64,000 bases of DNA from an uncultured bacterium (lineage in GTDB: Bacteria > Planctomycetota > UBA8742 > UBA2392). This document shows positions 42,028 through 50,260 of this stretch, in pieces. The notes under the pieces are model-generated. The model was not told the origin of the DNA. It did not search any database and worked only from the letters and a program-made list of their open reading frames with translations. Location: positions 62,001 to 126,000 of the forward strand of contig CALLQI010000004.1 of NCBI GenBank assembly GCA_938014885.1, in the 5' to 3' direction. The position numbers were made by a program, and so were the translations under genes. Every line of letters begins with the position of its first letter. The stretch's first letter is position 1.

Positions 42028-43321
42028 AAGCCGTGCTGGCCGCGGTCGCGAACACTTCTTCGATGCAATCGAGCGCGAAGTCCAGCTCGCTGGGCGTGGC
42101 CACAATCGGCGGCGTGAAGCGCAGCACCCAGTGGTGCGTGTCTTTCACGATCAGCCCTTGCTCCAGCAGCTTCTCTGCAAAATGGTGCCCGTCGGGGCCT
42201 TCGTGCGTCAGCTCAATCCCGAACATCAGCCCGCGGCCACGCACTTCCTTGATTCGCGGGGAATCGGCGGCGATGCGCTTCAGGCGCTCAAGCACGGCCA
42301 CGCCTTTTTCGGCGGCCTGGCGAGGCAGGTCTTCATGCTCAATGGCGGTCAGTGCCGCCAGCGCCACGCAGCTTGAAATCGGGCAGCCGCCAAAGGTGCT
42401 GCCGTGGCTGCCGGGCCCGAACAGGTCCATCAGCGCCGCGTCGGCAAGGATGCCGCCCACGGGCGCGAAGCCGCCGCTGACACTCTTGCCAAAGCACAGG
42501 ATGTCCGGCCGCGCGGAAGCGCCCTCGTGCTCCCACGCGAACAACTTGCCGGTGCGGCCCCAGCCAGTCTGCACTTCGTCCAGGATCAGCAGGAAGTTGT
42601 GCCTGCGCGCCAGTGCCTTCAGCCCGCTGAGGTAGCCCTGCGCGGGGATGTGAATGCCGCCTTCGCCCTGGATTGGCTCAACCATCACGGCCACGGTGTC
42701 GGGCGTGATTGCCATTTCGATTGCGGCCAGGTCATTGAACGGCACGCGCGTGAAGCCCGGCACGAACGGCCCAAAGCCGTCGCGCGCCGCCGTCTCGTCC
42801 GCATCAAACATCTGTGTCACGGTCAGCGTGCGGCCGTGGAAGCAGTGTTCCGCAAACAGGATCTGCGGCGTGCCCTTCACGCCCTTGACCCGCGCGCCCC
42901 AGCGCCGGGCCAGCTTGATCGCGGCCTCAGGGCCTTCGACACCGCCGTTGGCCGGAAGTACGCGCTCGAAACCGGTCATGGCGGTGATCTTGCGGCCAAA
43001 CTGCGCCAGCCACGGGTCGGGCAGGAAGCGGCCAAGCACTGTGGGTGCGTCGCTGTCGAGGAAGGCCTTCAGGGTTTCGCGCACCAGCGGGTGCCCGTGG
43101 CCCAGGTTGGCAGCCGAGTAGGCGGCCACACCGTCAAAGATGCGGCGGCCGCTGCGTGTGAACAGCCAGGGGCCTTCACCGCGTACGATGGGGTCCAGGG
43201 TCAGCAGGCCGTAGTTGCGGGCCACGGTGGCCTGCAGGGTCGAAATGGTGTCCTCGGCGCTGAGGGCAGCGGTGTCGGTGAGCAGGCGGTGGGCAAGTTC
43301 GCGGGCGGTGTGGTGTTCCAT
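42026..43321 (-). CDS. class III PLP aminotransferase (ornithine/acetylornithine-type)
   Basis: This 431-residue fold-type I aminotransferase transfers an amino group, typically from ornithine or a similar omega-amine, to 2-oxoglutarate. The family pattern is clear: Gly-His-Gly-His-Pro near 73, Phe-His-Gly-Arg-Thr-Leu near 166, Val-Glu-Pro-Ile-Gln-Gly-Glu-Gly-Gly near 216, Leu-Asp-Glu-Val-Gln-Thr-Gly near 247 and the PLP lysine in Phe-Gly-Lys-Ser-Val-Ser-Gly-Gly near 280. The nearest pattern is ornithine-oxo-acid aminotransferase, but gabT- or lat-type enzymes are close relatives, so no symbol is given. A single gene facing away from the zinc-ribbon gene. Confidence 0.9.
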   Translation of the reverse strand: MEHHTARELAHRLLTDTAALSAEDTISTLQATVARNYGLLTLDPIVRGEGPWLFTRSGRRIFDGVAAYSAANLGHGHPLVRETLKAFLDSDAPTVLGRFLPDPWLAQFGRKITAMTGFERVLPANGGVEGPEAAIKLARRWGARVKGVKGTPQILFAEHCFHGRTLTVTQMFDADETAARDGFGPFVPGFTRVPFNDLAAIEMAITPDTVAVMVEPIQGEGGIHIPAQGYLSGLKALARRHNFLLILDEVQTGWGRTGKLFAWEHEGASARPDILCFGKSVSGGFAPVGGILADAALMDLFGPGSHGSTFGGCPISSCVALAALTAIEHEDLPRQAAEKGVAVLERLKRIAADSPRIKEVRGRGLMFGIELTHEGPDGHHFAEKLLEQGLIVKDTHHWVLRFTPPIVATPSELDFALDCIEEVFATAASTA

Positions 43322-43440
43322 GTCGTTCTCCGGCCGCAGTTTAGCGGGTTGGCGGGGGTGCGTAACCCCGGGAAAACACTGAACTATTGAAGGAATGGCT
43401 CGTTGGTAGAATGTTCAACATCCAAGTCACGAGGCCACTG

Positions 43441-44979
43441 ATGAAGACGATTTCCTGCGGCAGTTGCGGCATGCAATACGACGGTTCGGGCCTGCAGGCC
43501 GGCGTGCAGTTTCAATGCACGCAATGCGGCTCGATGGTGCTGGTAGGCGGTGGTCGCGCCCCGGCAGCCCCCGGCAAGGGTCGCGGCGGCACTCGCGCGG
43601 CCGGCCCGCAACCCGCGGCAGCCCCGCGCGGCCCGCAACCGGCGGCCCGTGCCAAGGCTGGGATGCCTCGTGGCCCCCGCGCGGCAGCCGGCGCACCCGG
43701 CGCGCAGCAAGAACGGCAAGTTTATGCGGCGCCGAAGAAGAGCAACTCCGGCGTGATCGTCGCCGTCATTATTGGCGTAGCGGTCGTGGGCCTGATCATC
43801 GCGATCGTGGTGTTCTCATCCAAGCCCTCGCCGCAAGAGCAGCAACAGGCTGCCCAGAAGGACCGTGCCAAGGAGAATGAAGAGAAGGTCAATAAGCTCA
43901 ATGCCGAAACCGACCAGAAGAACGCGGCCCTCAGCAAAACCATAAAGGCATCCGAAGACTTGGCCCCGGCCATTGAGGCCGCGCTGCGCAATGGCGACGG
44001 CAAAGTACTCGAGAACATGTTCGACTGGACCGTCTACGCGCTCTACATCAAGACGCTCTGGGACGCCGACGAAGAAAAGATCAAGGCCGGCGGCAGCGGC
44101 AGCATGTACCGCAACTCGCCGCTGATCGCCATGGGCACATGGGCCAAGGGCGAAGACGGCCGCTACACCGGCGGGTTTGACGCCACTTCCGTGCACGGGC
44201 CCGATTCGCTGCGCGACCGCGTGATGGGCTATCTCGGCAACTTTGTGTTCCAGGCACCCGAGCTGGCCATGGACCGCGACAAGACATTCGCGCCGCTTGA
44301 AAAGACCGGCCTTTCTATGGAAATCGGCGGCACCAAGTACCTCGGCCGCAAGGTGTTCATCACGTTTAAGGGGGACGGCGGCACCGCCAAAGAGTTCTGG
44401 GTGGGTGCGCCGCTGGGCAGTGACAACGTCAAGATTATCAACTATTTCGACAAGGGCGCCGCGAAGAAGATCGCCGAGAAAGAAGCCAAGAACCCCAAGG
44501 CCGACGACCGCGACCCCAGCAACCCGGACCGCAACCCGGCCAACCCTGACCGCAACCCGGACAACCCGGATAATCCGGACAACCCGGACGGCATGGAAGA
44601 AACCGGTATGGAACTGCCGCCGCTGGCCAAGACCAACGCCATGCCCACGGACGCGGCCCTGGAAAACATCATCAAAGACATCAAGCGCGGGGCGTTCCCC
44701 AACGACGCGCGCCTCAAGACCATCAGCAGCGCCACCGACCGTAACCAGAAGAAGGCCGTGTTCGGCGCGTTGATTGACTGCCTGATCGACGCCCACACCG
44801 CGGACGACCGCAACACCAAGGTCCGCGTCTCCGAAATCCTGCTGTCACAGTTCGGTGCCCGCAAGTACGCCGAATGGACCAATGAAGACCTGACTTTCAG
44901 CATGCAGTTCGGAGTAGACCAGGAAGGCGGCGACAACATCTGCCGCCGCTGGCTGCTGCTGTACAACGAGTACCAGTAA
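43441..44979 (+). CDS. zinc-ribbon membrane protein with Asn-Pro-Asp repeats
   Basis: This 512-residue protein has a zinc ribbon (Cys6, Cys9, Cys26, Cys29), a Pro/Arg/Gly/Ala-rich disordered linker (35-95) and one membrane helix (103-124). It continues as an acidic coiled-coil stretch (130-160) and a globular domain (about 165-350). A low-complexity tract of Asn-Pro-Asp-Arg/Asn units follows (about 357-380), then a C-terminal helical domain. The family is unrecognised. The layout suggests a cytosolic zinc-binding head and a periplasmic body. ATG 43441 has GAGG 6 bases upstream; the ATG at 43411 has none. Confidence 0.78.
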   Translation: MKTISCGSCGMQYDGSGLQAGVQFQCTQCGSMVLVGGGRAPAAPGKGRGGTRAAGPQPAAAPRGPQPAARAKAGMPRGPRAAAGAPGAQQERQVYAAPKKSNSGVIVAVIIGVAVVGLIIAIVVFSSKPSPQEQQQAAQKDRAKENEEKVNKLNAETDQKNAALSKTIKASEDLAPAIEAALRNGDGKVLENMFDWTVYALYIKTLWDADEEKIKAGGSGSMYRNSPLIAMGTWAKGEDGRYTGGFDATSVHGPDSLRDRVMGYLGNFVFQAPELAMDRDKTFAPLEKTGLSMEIGGTKYLGRKVFITFKGDGGTAKEFWVGAPLGSDNVKIINYFDKGAAKKIAEKEAKNPKADDRDPSNPDRNPANPDRNPDNPDNPDNPDGMEETGMELPPLAKTNAMPTDAALENIIKDIKRGAFPNDARLKTISSATDRNQKKAVFGALIDCLIDAHTADDRNTKVRVSEILLSQFGARKYAEWTNEDLTFSMQFGVDQEGGDNICRRWLLLYNEYQ

Positions 44980-45010
44980 TCGAGTACCAGCGATTGTGAC
45001 CCGCAACACC

Positions 45011-45040
45011 GCAGCCTGCCCCCTGATCCGGGCAGGCTGC
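45011..45040. terminator. bidirectional terminator between the zinc-ribbon gene and lepB
   Basis: An 11-bp perfect stem, 45011-45021 with 45030-45040, has an 8-base loop and lies between convergent genes. Confidence 0.8.
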
Positions 45041-45046
45041 GTGCTT

Positions 45047-47077
45047 TCAGTCGATCAGCTTCAGGCCGCGCGGCGACAGGAATACCGCAAACGGGCGCCC
45101 CACGAACAGTTCGCGCTCGACGTAGGGCATGCGTTCGACCTGCAGATGTTCAATGTCGGCCAGGTTGATCCGCACATAGCCGCCGCCTTCGGTGTAGAAG
45201 TCAATCGCCGCACGGCCCTGCCGGCGGGCGTGTTCCTTCAGCAGTGCCAGGGCCTTGGCCACGTCGCGGGCGTCAGCGCCTTCGGTGTCGCCGCGCTCGG
45301 CCGGCGTGAAGTGGGCTACCCGATACAGCATTTGCGAGGCGCTGTAGGTGTCGCCTTCGTTGATCGCGCGGGCCAGGATTTCCATCAACGCGGGCTGGCT
45401 GGCGTGGTCCAGCGCGCCTGAGACTTCACTGTCCTTGAAGAACAGCGTCACCCGCGTCCAGAAGCGGCAATCGGCGCTGCCCGGCGAGTTGTCGCCCAGC
45501 ACCAGGAAACGGTCGCCGTCCAGCCGCACGGCAAAGGGGTATTCGTCCAGGTCCGCCGGGCCGTCCAGCATCGTGCGGCCGACGTAGTACACGTCGCGAT
45601 CAATCCCCAGCATCTTCACGGCGGCACCGGGGCCGATGCCCTTCAGCGCCAGCCGCGCTTTCCGGCCGCCGGGCGGTGTGGTCAGGGCCAGCCGGATCGC
45701 CTCTTCACTATCGAGTGCCATGCGCTTTTGCGCGTCGCGGGCGCGCAGTTGATCGAGCAAAGGTGAGCCGACGTCCACTTCGGCCGCGGTCTCGCCGTCA
45801 AGCGCCACGCGCAGCAGGCCGTCCGCCAGCGAAAACTCGAGGACGAACTCGCCCGGGACCTCCAGTTTGGACAGCGCCCCGTCGGCCAGCGCATTGATGT
45901 TGCCGGTTTCGTCGCTGTGGGCCAGCGTTGCCCCGCCGCGGCCGGGGCCCAGCGTCAGCAGGTAGACGTCGCCGTCGCGGGTCAGTTGCACCGCAAGCTT
46001 GCCGTCTGAGGCCAGCTCAACCCGGGCGCGCAGGCGGATGTCCCCCACCACGCGGCGGCCGTAGAAGTCTTTGGGCGTTTCGACCTTGCCGAAGCTGGCG
46101 TCGTGATCCACGACGTCAGCGGGCTCGGCGCCCTTGCCGCGCGGGAACACGGCCTGCCCGTCCTGCTTCAGCGTGATTACGCCATCGGCAAATGCGGCCG
46201 CGCCTTCGCGGTGGAAGTATTTGACCCAGTCAGAGGTTTCGGCCAGTTCATGCAGGATCGGCAGCCACAGGGTCTCGCGCGCTTCGCCATCTTTGCGCAG
46301 CAGGTTGATCGGCGCGGTATCGTGTTCTTTGACGTACACGTCGCCCTGGGCGATCAGCACCTGTTCGCCGGGCAGGGCCACGCAGCGCTTGACGTAGGGG
46401 TCGGTGCGGCGCAGCGGGTAGCGAAACACCACGGGCTCCCAGCGGCGGGGGTCGCGCCACTGGTAGGTGAATTTGTCCACGACCACGCGGTCGCCGTCAG
46501 TCAGGCTGCCGCGGCCGATGCTGCTGCCGATCAGCGTGGGCGCCATGCTGCCGGACGGGATCTGGAAGGCCTCAAGCGCGAAGTGCCACACCAGCAGCAC
46601 GACCACCAGCGCCGCTGCCAGGCTTTCGATGTTGTCGAATATCTTGTCAACGAACGTGGGGTCTTTGGGGCGAATCTCGCGGCCCTTCACAAGCGCCTTT
46701 TCCGAAGCGCCACGCACCGCAAGCGCCGCCACGAATGCAAGCAGCCCGGCCAGGCTGGCAAAGCCCGACACGCGGTGCAGCGCCATCGCGAGCAGCGCGC
46801 AGCCCATCAGCGCCACCACCACGCCGCCGCGCGCGATGGGCGAAACGCCCTTGCGCCCCAGGTTCATGTACCACGAAGCCCCGGCCAGCAGCGGGATCAG
46901 CACCAGCACGGGAAAGCGCAGCCACACGCCGTCCAGGTGCGCGGGCATGAACAAGGCCACCAGCGCGCAAAGCCCAGCCAGCACGCAGGTGACGTCAGCG
47001 GCACGCCGCCGCCACGCGGGTTTTAAGCGCGCGTAGCCCTTCACGACGGGTTCCAGTTTGGCGTTTTCTTCAGCCAT
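45047..47077 (-). CDS. lepB: signal peptidase I, enlarged, with inserted beta-rich domain
   Basis: Signal peptidase I removes signal peptides from exported proteins. At 676 residues it is more than twice the usual size. Residues 1-170 are membrane-rich (about six helices). Box B follows near 183-192 with the catalytic Ser in Gln-Ile-Pro-Ser-Gly-Ser-Met-Ala-Pro-Thr-Leu. The general-base Lys is in Tyr-Val-Lys-Arg-Cys-Val-Ala-Leu-Pro-Gly-Glu near 245. The C-terminal Gly-Asp-Asn-Ser-Pro-Gly-Ser-Ala-Asp-Cys-Arg box comes only near 545. The roughly 270 residues between contain a beta-rich segment resembling a LamG/glycan-binding fold. The start at 47077 precedes the membrane region. It diverges from the selenoprotein peroxiredoxin gene. 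Confidence 0.9.
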   Translation of the reverse strand: MAEENAKLEPVVKGYARLKPAWRRRAADVTCVLAGLCALVALFMPAHLDGVWLRFPVLVLIPLLAGASWYMNLGRKGVSPIARGGVVVALMGCALLAMALHRVSGFASLAGLLAFVAALAVRGASEKALVKGREIRPKDPTFVDKIFDNIESLAAALVVVLLVWHFALEAFQIPSGSMAPTLIGSSIGRGSLTDGDRVVVDKFTYQWRDPRRWEPVVFRYPLRRTDPYVKRCVALPGEQVLIAQGDVYVKEHDTAPINLLRKDGEARETLWLPILHELAETSDWVKYFHREGAAAFADGVITLKQDGQAVFPRGKGAEPADVVDHDASFGKVETPKDFYGRRVVGDIRLRARVELASDGKLAVQLTRDGDVYLLTLGPGRGGATLAHSDETGNINALADGALSKLEVPGEFVLEFSLADGLLRVALDGETAAEVDVGSPLLDQLRARDAQKRMALDSEEAIRLALTTPPGGRKARLALKGIGPGAAVKMLGIDRDVYYVGRTMLDGPADLDEYPFAVRLDGDRFLVLGDNSPGSADCRFWTRVTLFFKDSEVSGALDHASQPALMEILARAINEGDTYSASQMLYRVAHFTPAERGDTEGADARDVAKALALLKEHARRQGRAAIDFYTEGGGYVRINLADIEHLQVERMPYVERELFVGRPFAVFLSPRGLKLID

Positions 47078-47137
47078 GGCGATGTGGTGAAGCAAGCTAT
47101 ATTGGCGCCCGTTTGGAACAACCGCACGGAGAGACAA

Positions 47138-47605
47138 ATGCTCAAGGCTGGCGACACCGCGCCCGACTTCAACCTGCCGGACCAGGACGAAAAGACGCAC
47201 TCATTGAAAGACAATCGCGGCAAATGGGTCGTGCTGTTCGCATACCCCAAGGCCAACACCCCCGGCTGAACCAAAGAAGCCATTGCCTTCACCGGTCTGG
47301 TGAAAGACTTTGCCAAGCTGAACGCCGTCATCTACGGAATCAGCCCCGACAAACCCGCGGCCCAGAAAAAGTTTGAGGCCGACCACAGCCTGCGCGTGCC
47401 CTTGCTGTGCGACGTGGACAAGGCCGTAACCACGGCCTACGGCGCGTTCGGCAAGAAGATGATGTACGGCCGCGAGGTGCAGGGAATCATCCGCAGCACC
47501 TTCCTGATTGACCCCAAGGGCAAGCTCGCCCGCGTGTGGCCCAACGTAAAGGTAGACGGCCACGCGGAGGCGGTGCTGGTAGCGCTGAAAGAGCTGACGA
47601 AGTAG
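47138..47605 (+). CDS. bcp: predicted selenoprotein: peroxiredoxin of the BCP/PrxQ family with selenocysteine at the peroxidatic site
   Basis: This thiol (here selenol) peroxidase reduces hydroperoxides in the cytoplasm. The frame from ATG 47138 (GGAGAG upstream) to TAG 47605 has one in-frame TGA at 47267-47269. Read as Sec it gives 155 residues, the family length. Sec44 sits in Pro-Lys-Ala-Asn-Thr-Pro-Gly-Sec-Thr-Lys-Glu-Ala, exactly where BCP has its peroxidatic Cys. The usual resolving Cys five residues later is Ile49, so this is a 1-Sec enzyme. The only Cys is Cys91 in Leu-Leu-Cys-Asp-Val-Asp. Downstream the family pattern continues (Gly-Ile-Ser-Pro-Asp-Lys-Pro, Ser-Thr-Phe-Leu-Ile-Asp-Pro-Lys-Gly). 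A hairpin with the loop sequence of the E. coli fdhF SECIS follows. Without recoding the gene appears as a truncated 43-residue piece plus an orphan fragment. Confidence 0.93.
47267..47304 (+). promoter_or_regulatory. UGA selenocysteine codon with SECIS hairpin (peroxiredoxin gene)
   Basis: After the TGA (47267-47269) there is a perfect 6-bp stem, 47288-47293 with 47299-47304, with loop GGUCU. The same GGUCU loop is used by the E. coli fdhF SECIS. The loop starts 24 bases after the UGA, within the range for bacterial SECIS elements bound by SelB. Confidence 0.85.
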
Positions 47606-47633
47606 GCGGGCAACAGACTGGCGACCAGATTCT

Positions 47634-47736
47634 GATTTCAGGCCAGGGTCGACAGTTCGCGGTCTCTCGGCTGTTTGTGGTAACCGTAGACTGCAAACCG
47701 TTAACCGTAAACCTTCGCGCTGACCGTGTTCGTCAT
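47634..47736 (+). repeat. intergenic palindromic repeat, copy 3
   Basis: About 103 bases aligning with copy 2 (27217-27341), sharing the core CGGCTGTTTG-GGTAACCGTAGACTG. It lies between the selenoprotein peroxiredoxin gene and its terminator, so it would be transcribed in the 3' untranslated region. Confidence 0.78.
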
Positions 47737-47754
47737 GCACTTGCAGGCAATAGA

Positions 47755-47782
47755 AAACGGGCCAGCCGAAGCTGGCCCGTTT
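47755..47782. terminator. terminator between the peroxiredoxin and downstream exported-protein genes
   Basis: A 12-bp perfect stem, 47755-47766 with 47771-47782, has loop CGAA and lies between convergent genes. Confidence 0.88.
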
Positions 47783-47796
47783 GCGTTGCGTATGAC

Positions 47797-48732
47797 TTAC
47801 CAGTCGTAGTCGCTGACCCAGCCGGTGAACATGTTGCCGGCGTCCTTGTGGAAGTTGGCCGTGCCGTCGATGTCGACGGTGACCTTGGTCGAGCGCTTGT
47901 TGGTTTCCCAGTCCATTTCTTCGCGGAAGCTGAGCACCAGGAAGGTGTTGCCCTTCTCTGAGCTGAACCAGTAAGCCAGCGAGTTGCCGTAACGGTTCAG
48001 CAGCAGGCGCGGCTTGGCGTTTTCGCCGCCGTTGCTGGCGATCTTGTTCAGGCGCTTGACCAGCAGGTCGTACGGGTCGGCACCTTCCTGCACGCCGCTG
48101 AGCAGATCCAGCGTCGAGGTCTGCCACTCGTCGAGGTGTTCCTTCAGCTTGGCGCCGTCGGACTTGCCCACGGCCTCGCGGATCGCCTTCACGCCCGGGG
48201 CGTTGTAGTCGATGCGGTATTCGTAGGGCGAGCCGCTGGTCAGGAACCAGTTGTAGACCTTCTTGTCGTCTTCGGCTTCCGGCGCAATGCGTGAGGTCTT
48301 GACCAGATGGGCCATGTCGCCGTTCTTGACCACGACGATGGCGTAGTTGCCGACCTTGCCCTGCTCAATGGCCATCATCTGTTCTTCGTTCCATGCGGCC
48401 AGCACACCGGCCATCACCTGGATGTTGGTCTGTTCGCCGTCGCCGTCCCAGGACTTCTCGTCCAGGTAGTCGCGCGCGTCTTCCGCGATGCAGCTCTTCA
48501 GCCCGGCCATGTCCTTGGCCTTGGCGGCCTTGATGGCCTTGGTCAGCACTTCCGTCGGCGACTTGTGGCCTTCGGCGGTGCCTTCCTTGATCACCAGCTC
48601 TTTGACCGAGGGCACTTCGCCCATCAGCAGTTGGGTGCTTGAACCCTTGTTTTCATCCGCGTTAGCGGGCGACACAATCGCGAAACTCATGGCCAGCGCC
48701 GCAGCGCCGGTCAGCATCAGCATCCTGCTCAT
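47797..48732 (-). CDS. exported protein of unknown function
   Basis: This 311-residue protein has a signal peptide (1-25, Ala-Asn-Ala cleavage likely). The mature part begins with a helical segment (60-95, Lys/Ala-rich, resembling a DUF4878/NTF2-like N-terminus). Mixed strands and helices follow, ending in Gly-Trp-Val-Ser-Asp-Tyr-Asp-Trp. I cannot name the family. The start at 48732 has an AAGGGG site upstream. It is monocistronic with its own terminator. Confidence 0.75.
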   Translation of the reverse strand: MSRMLMLTGAAALAMSFAIVSPANADENKGSSTQLLMGEVPSVKELVIKEGTAEGHKSPTEVLTKAIKAAKAKDMAGLKSCIAEDARDYLDEKSWDGDGEQTNIQVMAGVLAAWNEEQMMAIEQGKVGNYAIVVVKNGDMAHLVKTSRIAPEAEDDKKVYNWFLTSGSPYEYRIDYNAPGVKAIREAVGKSDGAKLKEHLDEWQTSTLDLLSGVQEGADPYDLLVKRLNKIASNGGENAKPRLLLNRYGNSLAYWFSSEKGNTFLVLSFREEMDWETNKRSTKVTVDIDGTANFHKDAGNMFTGWVSDYDW

Positions 48733-48911
48733 CGATTTCCCCTTATCCGAAAAAAACGGCCCCATCAGAGGGCCCCTGTGTGGAAAAGCTTACTCCGGCG
48801 TGGATAAACGTCAATTAACGCCTGGTGACAAAGCCGCCTTGGTTGCGTAACCCCAACGCGGGCCTAAGCTGACGATAACTTTGAACACGCATTTAAATTC
48901 GTGAGGCCGTC

Positions 48912-50066
48912 ATGGATTTCAACTTCACCGAAGAACAAACCATGTTCCAGCAGGCCGCCGCGGACTTCTGCAAGAACGAAGTCGAGTCCGTGGCCATGAA
49001 GCTCGAGAACAGCAAAGAGTTCCCCGCGGAGCTTACGCAGCGTATGTCCGAGCTTGGCTTCATGGGGCTGGTCGTGCCCGAGCAATACGGCGGCGTCGGC
49101 GCGGATTACCTGGCCTACCTGCTGGTGGAAGGCGAAATCGCCAAGACCAGCATCAGTCTCAGCATGACGCTGGGTGCGCAGAACAGCCTGGTCGGGCTGC
49201 CGATGATCAACTTCGCCAGCGAAGAGTTGAAGCAGCGCTACCTGCCAAGCCTCGCCAGCGGCGAGAAGCTGGGCTGCTTTGCACTGACCGAGCCCGGGGC
49301 CGGCAGCGACCCCGCCGGCATGCGCACCACGGCCGTGAAGAAGGGCGACAAGTGGGTGCTGAACGGCACCAAGATCTACATCACCAACGGCGCCGTGGCC
49401 AAACTCGCGATTGTGTGGGCGCGCACCGGCACCAAGCCCGACGGCAAGCCGCAGATCACGGCGTTCCTGGTCGATAAGGACGAAAGCCCATTCAAGGTAG
49501 GCACGGTCGAGGACAAGATGGGCGTGCACGCCAGCCCAACCACCGAGCTGATCTTCGAAGACTGCGAAGTGCCCGCCGGCAACGTGCTCGGCAAAGAAGG
49601 CGACGGTTTCAAGGTAGCGCTGCTGACGCTGAACACCGGGCGGCTGAGCGTCGCCACGCAATGCCTGGGCCTCGCACAGGCGGCCTACGAGCGCGCCAAA
49701 AAGTTCGCGACCGAGCGCGAACAGTTCGGGCAGAAGCTGGCTGACTTCCAGGCCATAGCCTTCAAGCTCGCCGACATGATCACCGAGATCAACGCCGCCA
49801 AAGGCCTGGTATGGCACGCCGTGTGGCTGAAAGAGCAACACGGGCTGAACGACCCGCGCTTCATCAGCATGGCCGCACAGGCCAAGCTGTACGCCAGCGA
49901 AATGGCCGAGCGCGTAACCAGCGCATCAGTACAGATCCACGGCGGCTACGGCTACATGAAGGAATACAGAGTAGAAGAGTTCTTCCGCGCGGCGCGCCTG
50001 ATGACCATCGTGGAAGGCACCAGCGAAATCCAAAGGCTGACCATTAGCCGCTGGGAACTGAAATAA
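48912..50066 (+). CDS. acyl-CoA dehydrogenase
   Basis: This 384-residue FAD flavoenzyme makes the first dehydrogenation of acyl-CoA beta-oxidation or branched-chain amino-acid breakdown. Hallmarks are Ala-Leu-Thr-Glu-Pro-Gly-Ala-Gly-Ser-Asp near 123 (FAD/substrate loop), Gly-Thr-Lys-Ile-Tyr-Ile-Thr-Asn-Gly near 152, and the C-terminal Ile-His-Gly-Gly-Tyr-Gly-Tyr and Glu-Gly-Thr-Ser-Glu-Ile-Gln, where the Glu is the catalytic-base region in short-chain enzymes. The acyl-chain preference is not readable. Single gene. Confidence 0.95.
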   Translation: MDFNFTEEQTMFQQAAADFCKNEVESVAMKLENSKEFPAELTQRMSELGFMGLVVPEQYGGVGADYLAYLLVEGEIAKTSISLSMTLGAQNSLVGLPMINFASEELKQRYLPSLASGEKLGCFALTEPGAGSDPAGMRTTAVKKGDKWVLNGTKIYITNGAVAKLAIVWARTGTKPDGKPQITAFLVDKDESPFKVGTVEDKMGVHASPTTELIFEDCEVPAGNVLGKEGDGFKVALLTLNTGRLSVATQCLGLAQAAYERAKKFATEREQFGQKLADFQAIAFKLADMITEINAAKGLVWHAVWLKEQHGLNDPRFISMAAQAKLYASEMAERVTSASVQIHGGYGYMKEYRVEEFFRAARLMTIVEGTSEIQRLTISRWELK

Positions 50067-50072
50067 AAGCAA

Positions 50073-50180
50073 ACCAGAGCCCGAGTGCGTAAGCACCGGG
50101 ACCGCTGCCAGCGACGGCCGGACGCACGGCAACGGCGTCGAACCACGAAGCGCCACGAAGTACCACGAAGAACGGCAACT
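50073..50180 (+). repeat. 108-base direct repeat, left copy
   Basis: It aligns without gaps with 51369-51476 (roughly four-fifths identical by eye). It contains three CCACGAAG-like units (CCACGAAGCG, CCACGAAGTA, CCACGAAGAA). It lies 6 bases after the acyl-CoA dehydrogenase stop. Confidence 0.85.
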
Positions 50181-50260
50181 TCGATCTAGCGTTTTCGACC
50201 GCTGATTCACGTTGACGATATGCGCATGGCACTTAGCTTGGGTGCCGGACGGAGACCGTC

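Noticed and set aside
47084..47605. Truncated peroxiredoxin pseudogene
   Set aside because: Same reasoning as above; the family sequence resumes immediately after the TGA with full length and conserved motifs, and the hairpin loop equals that of a proven SECIS.
50140..50172. CRISPR-like array from CCACGAAG units
   Set aside because: Units are 10-11 bases apart with no spacers and lie inside a longer dispersed repeat.
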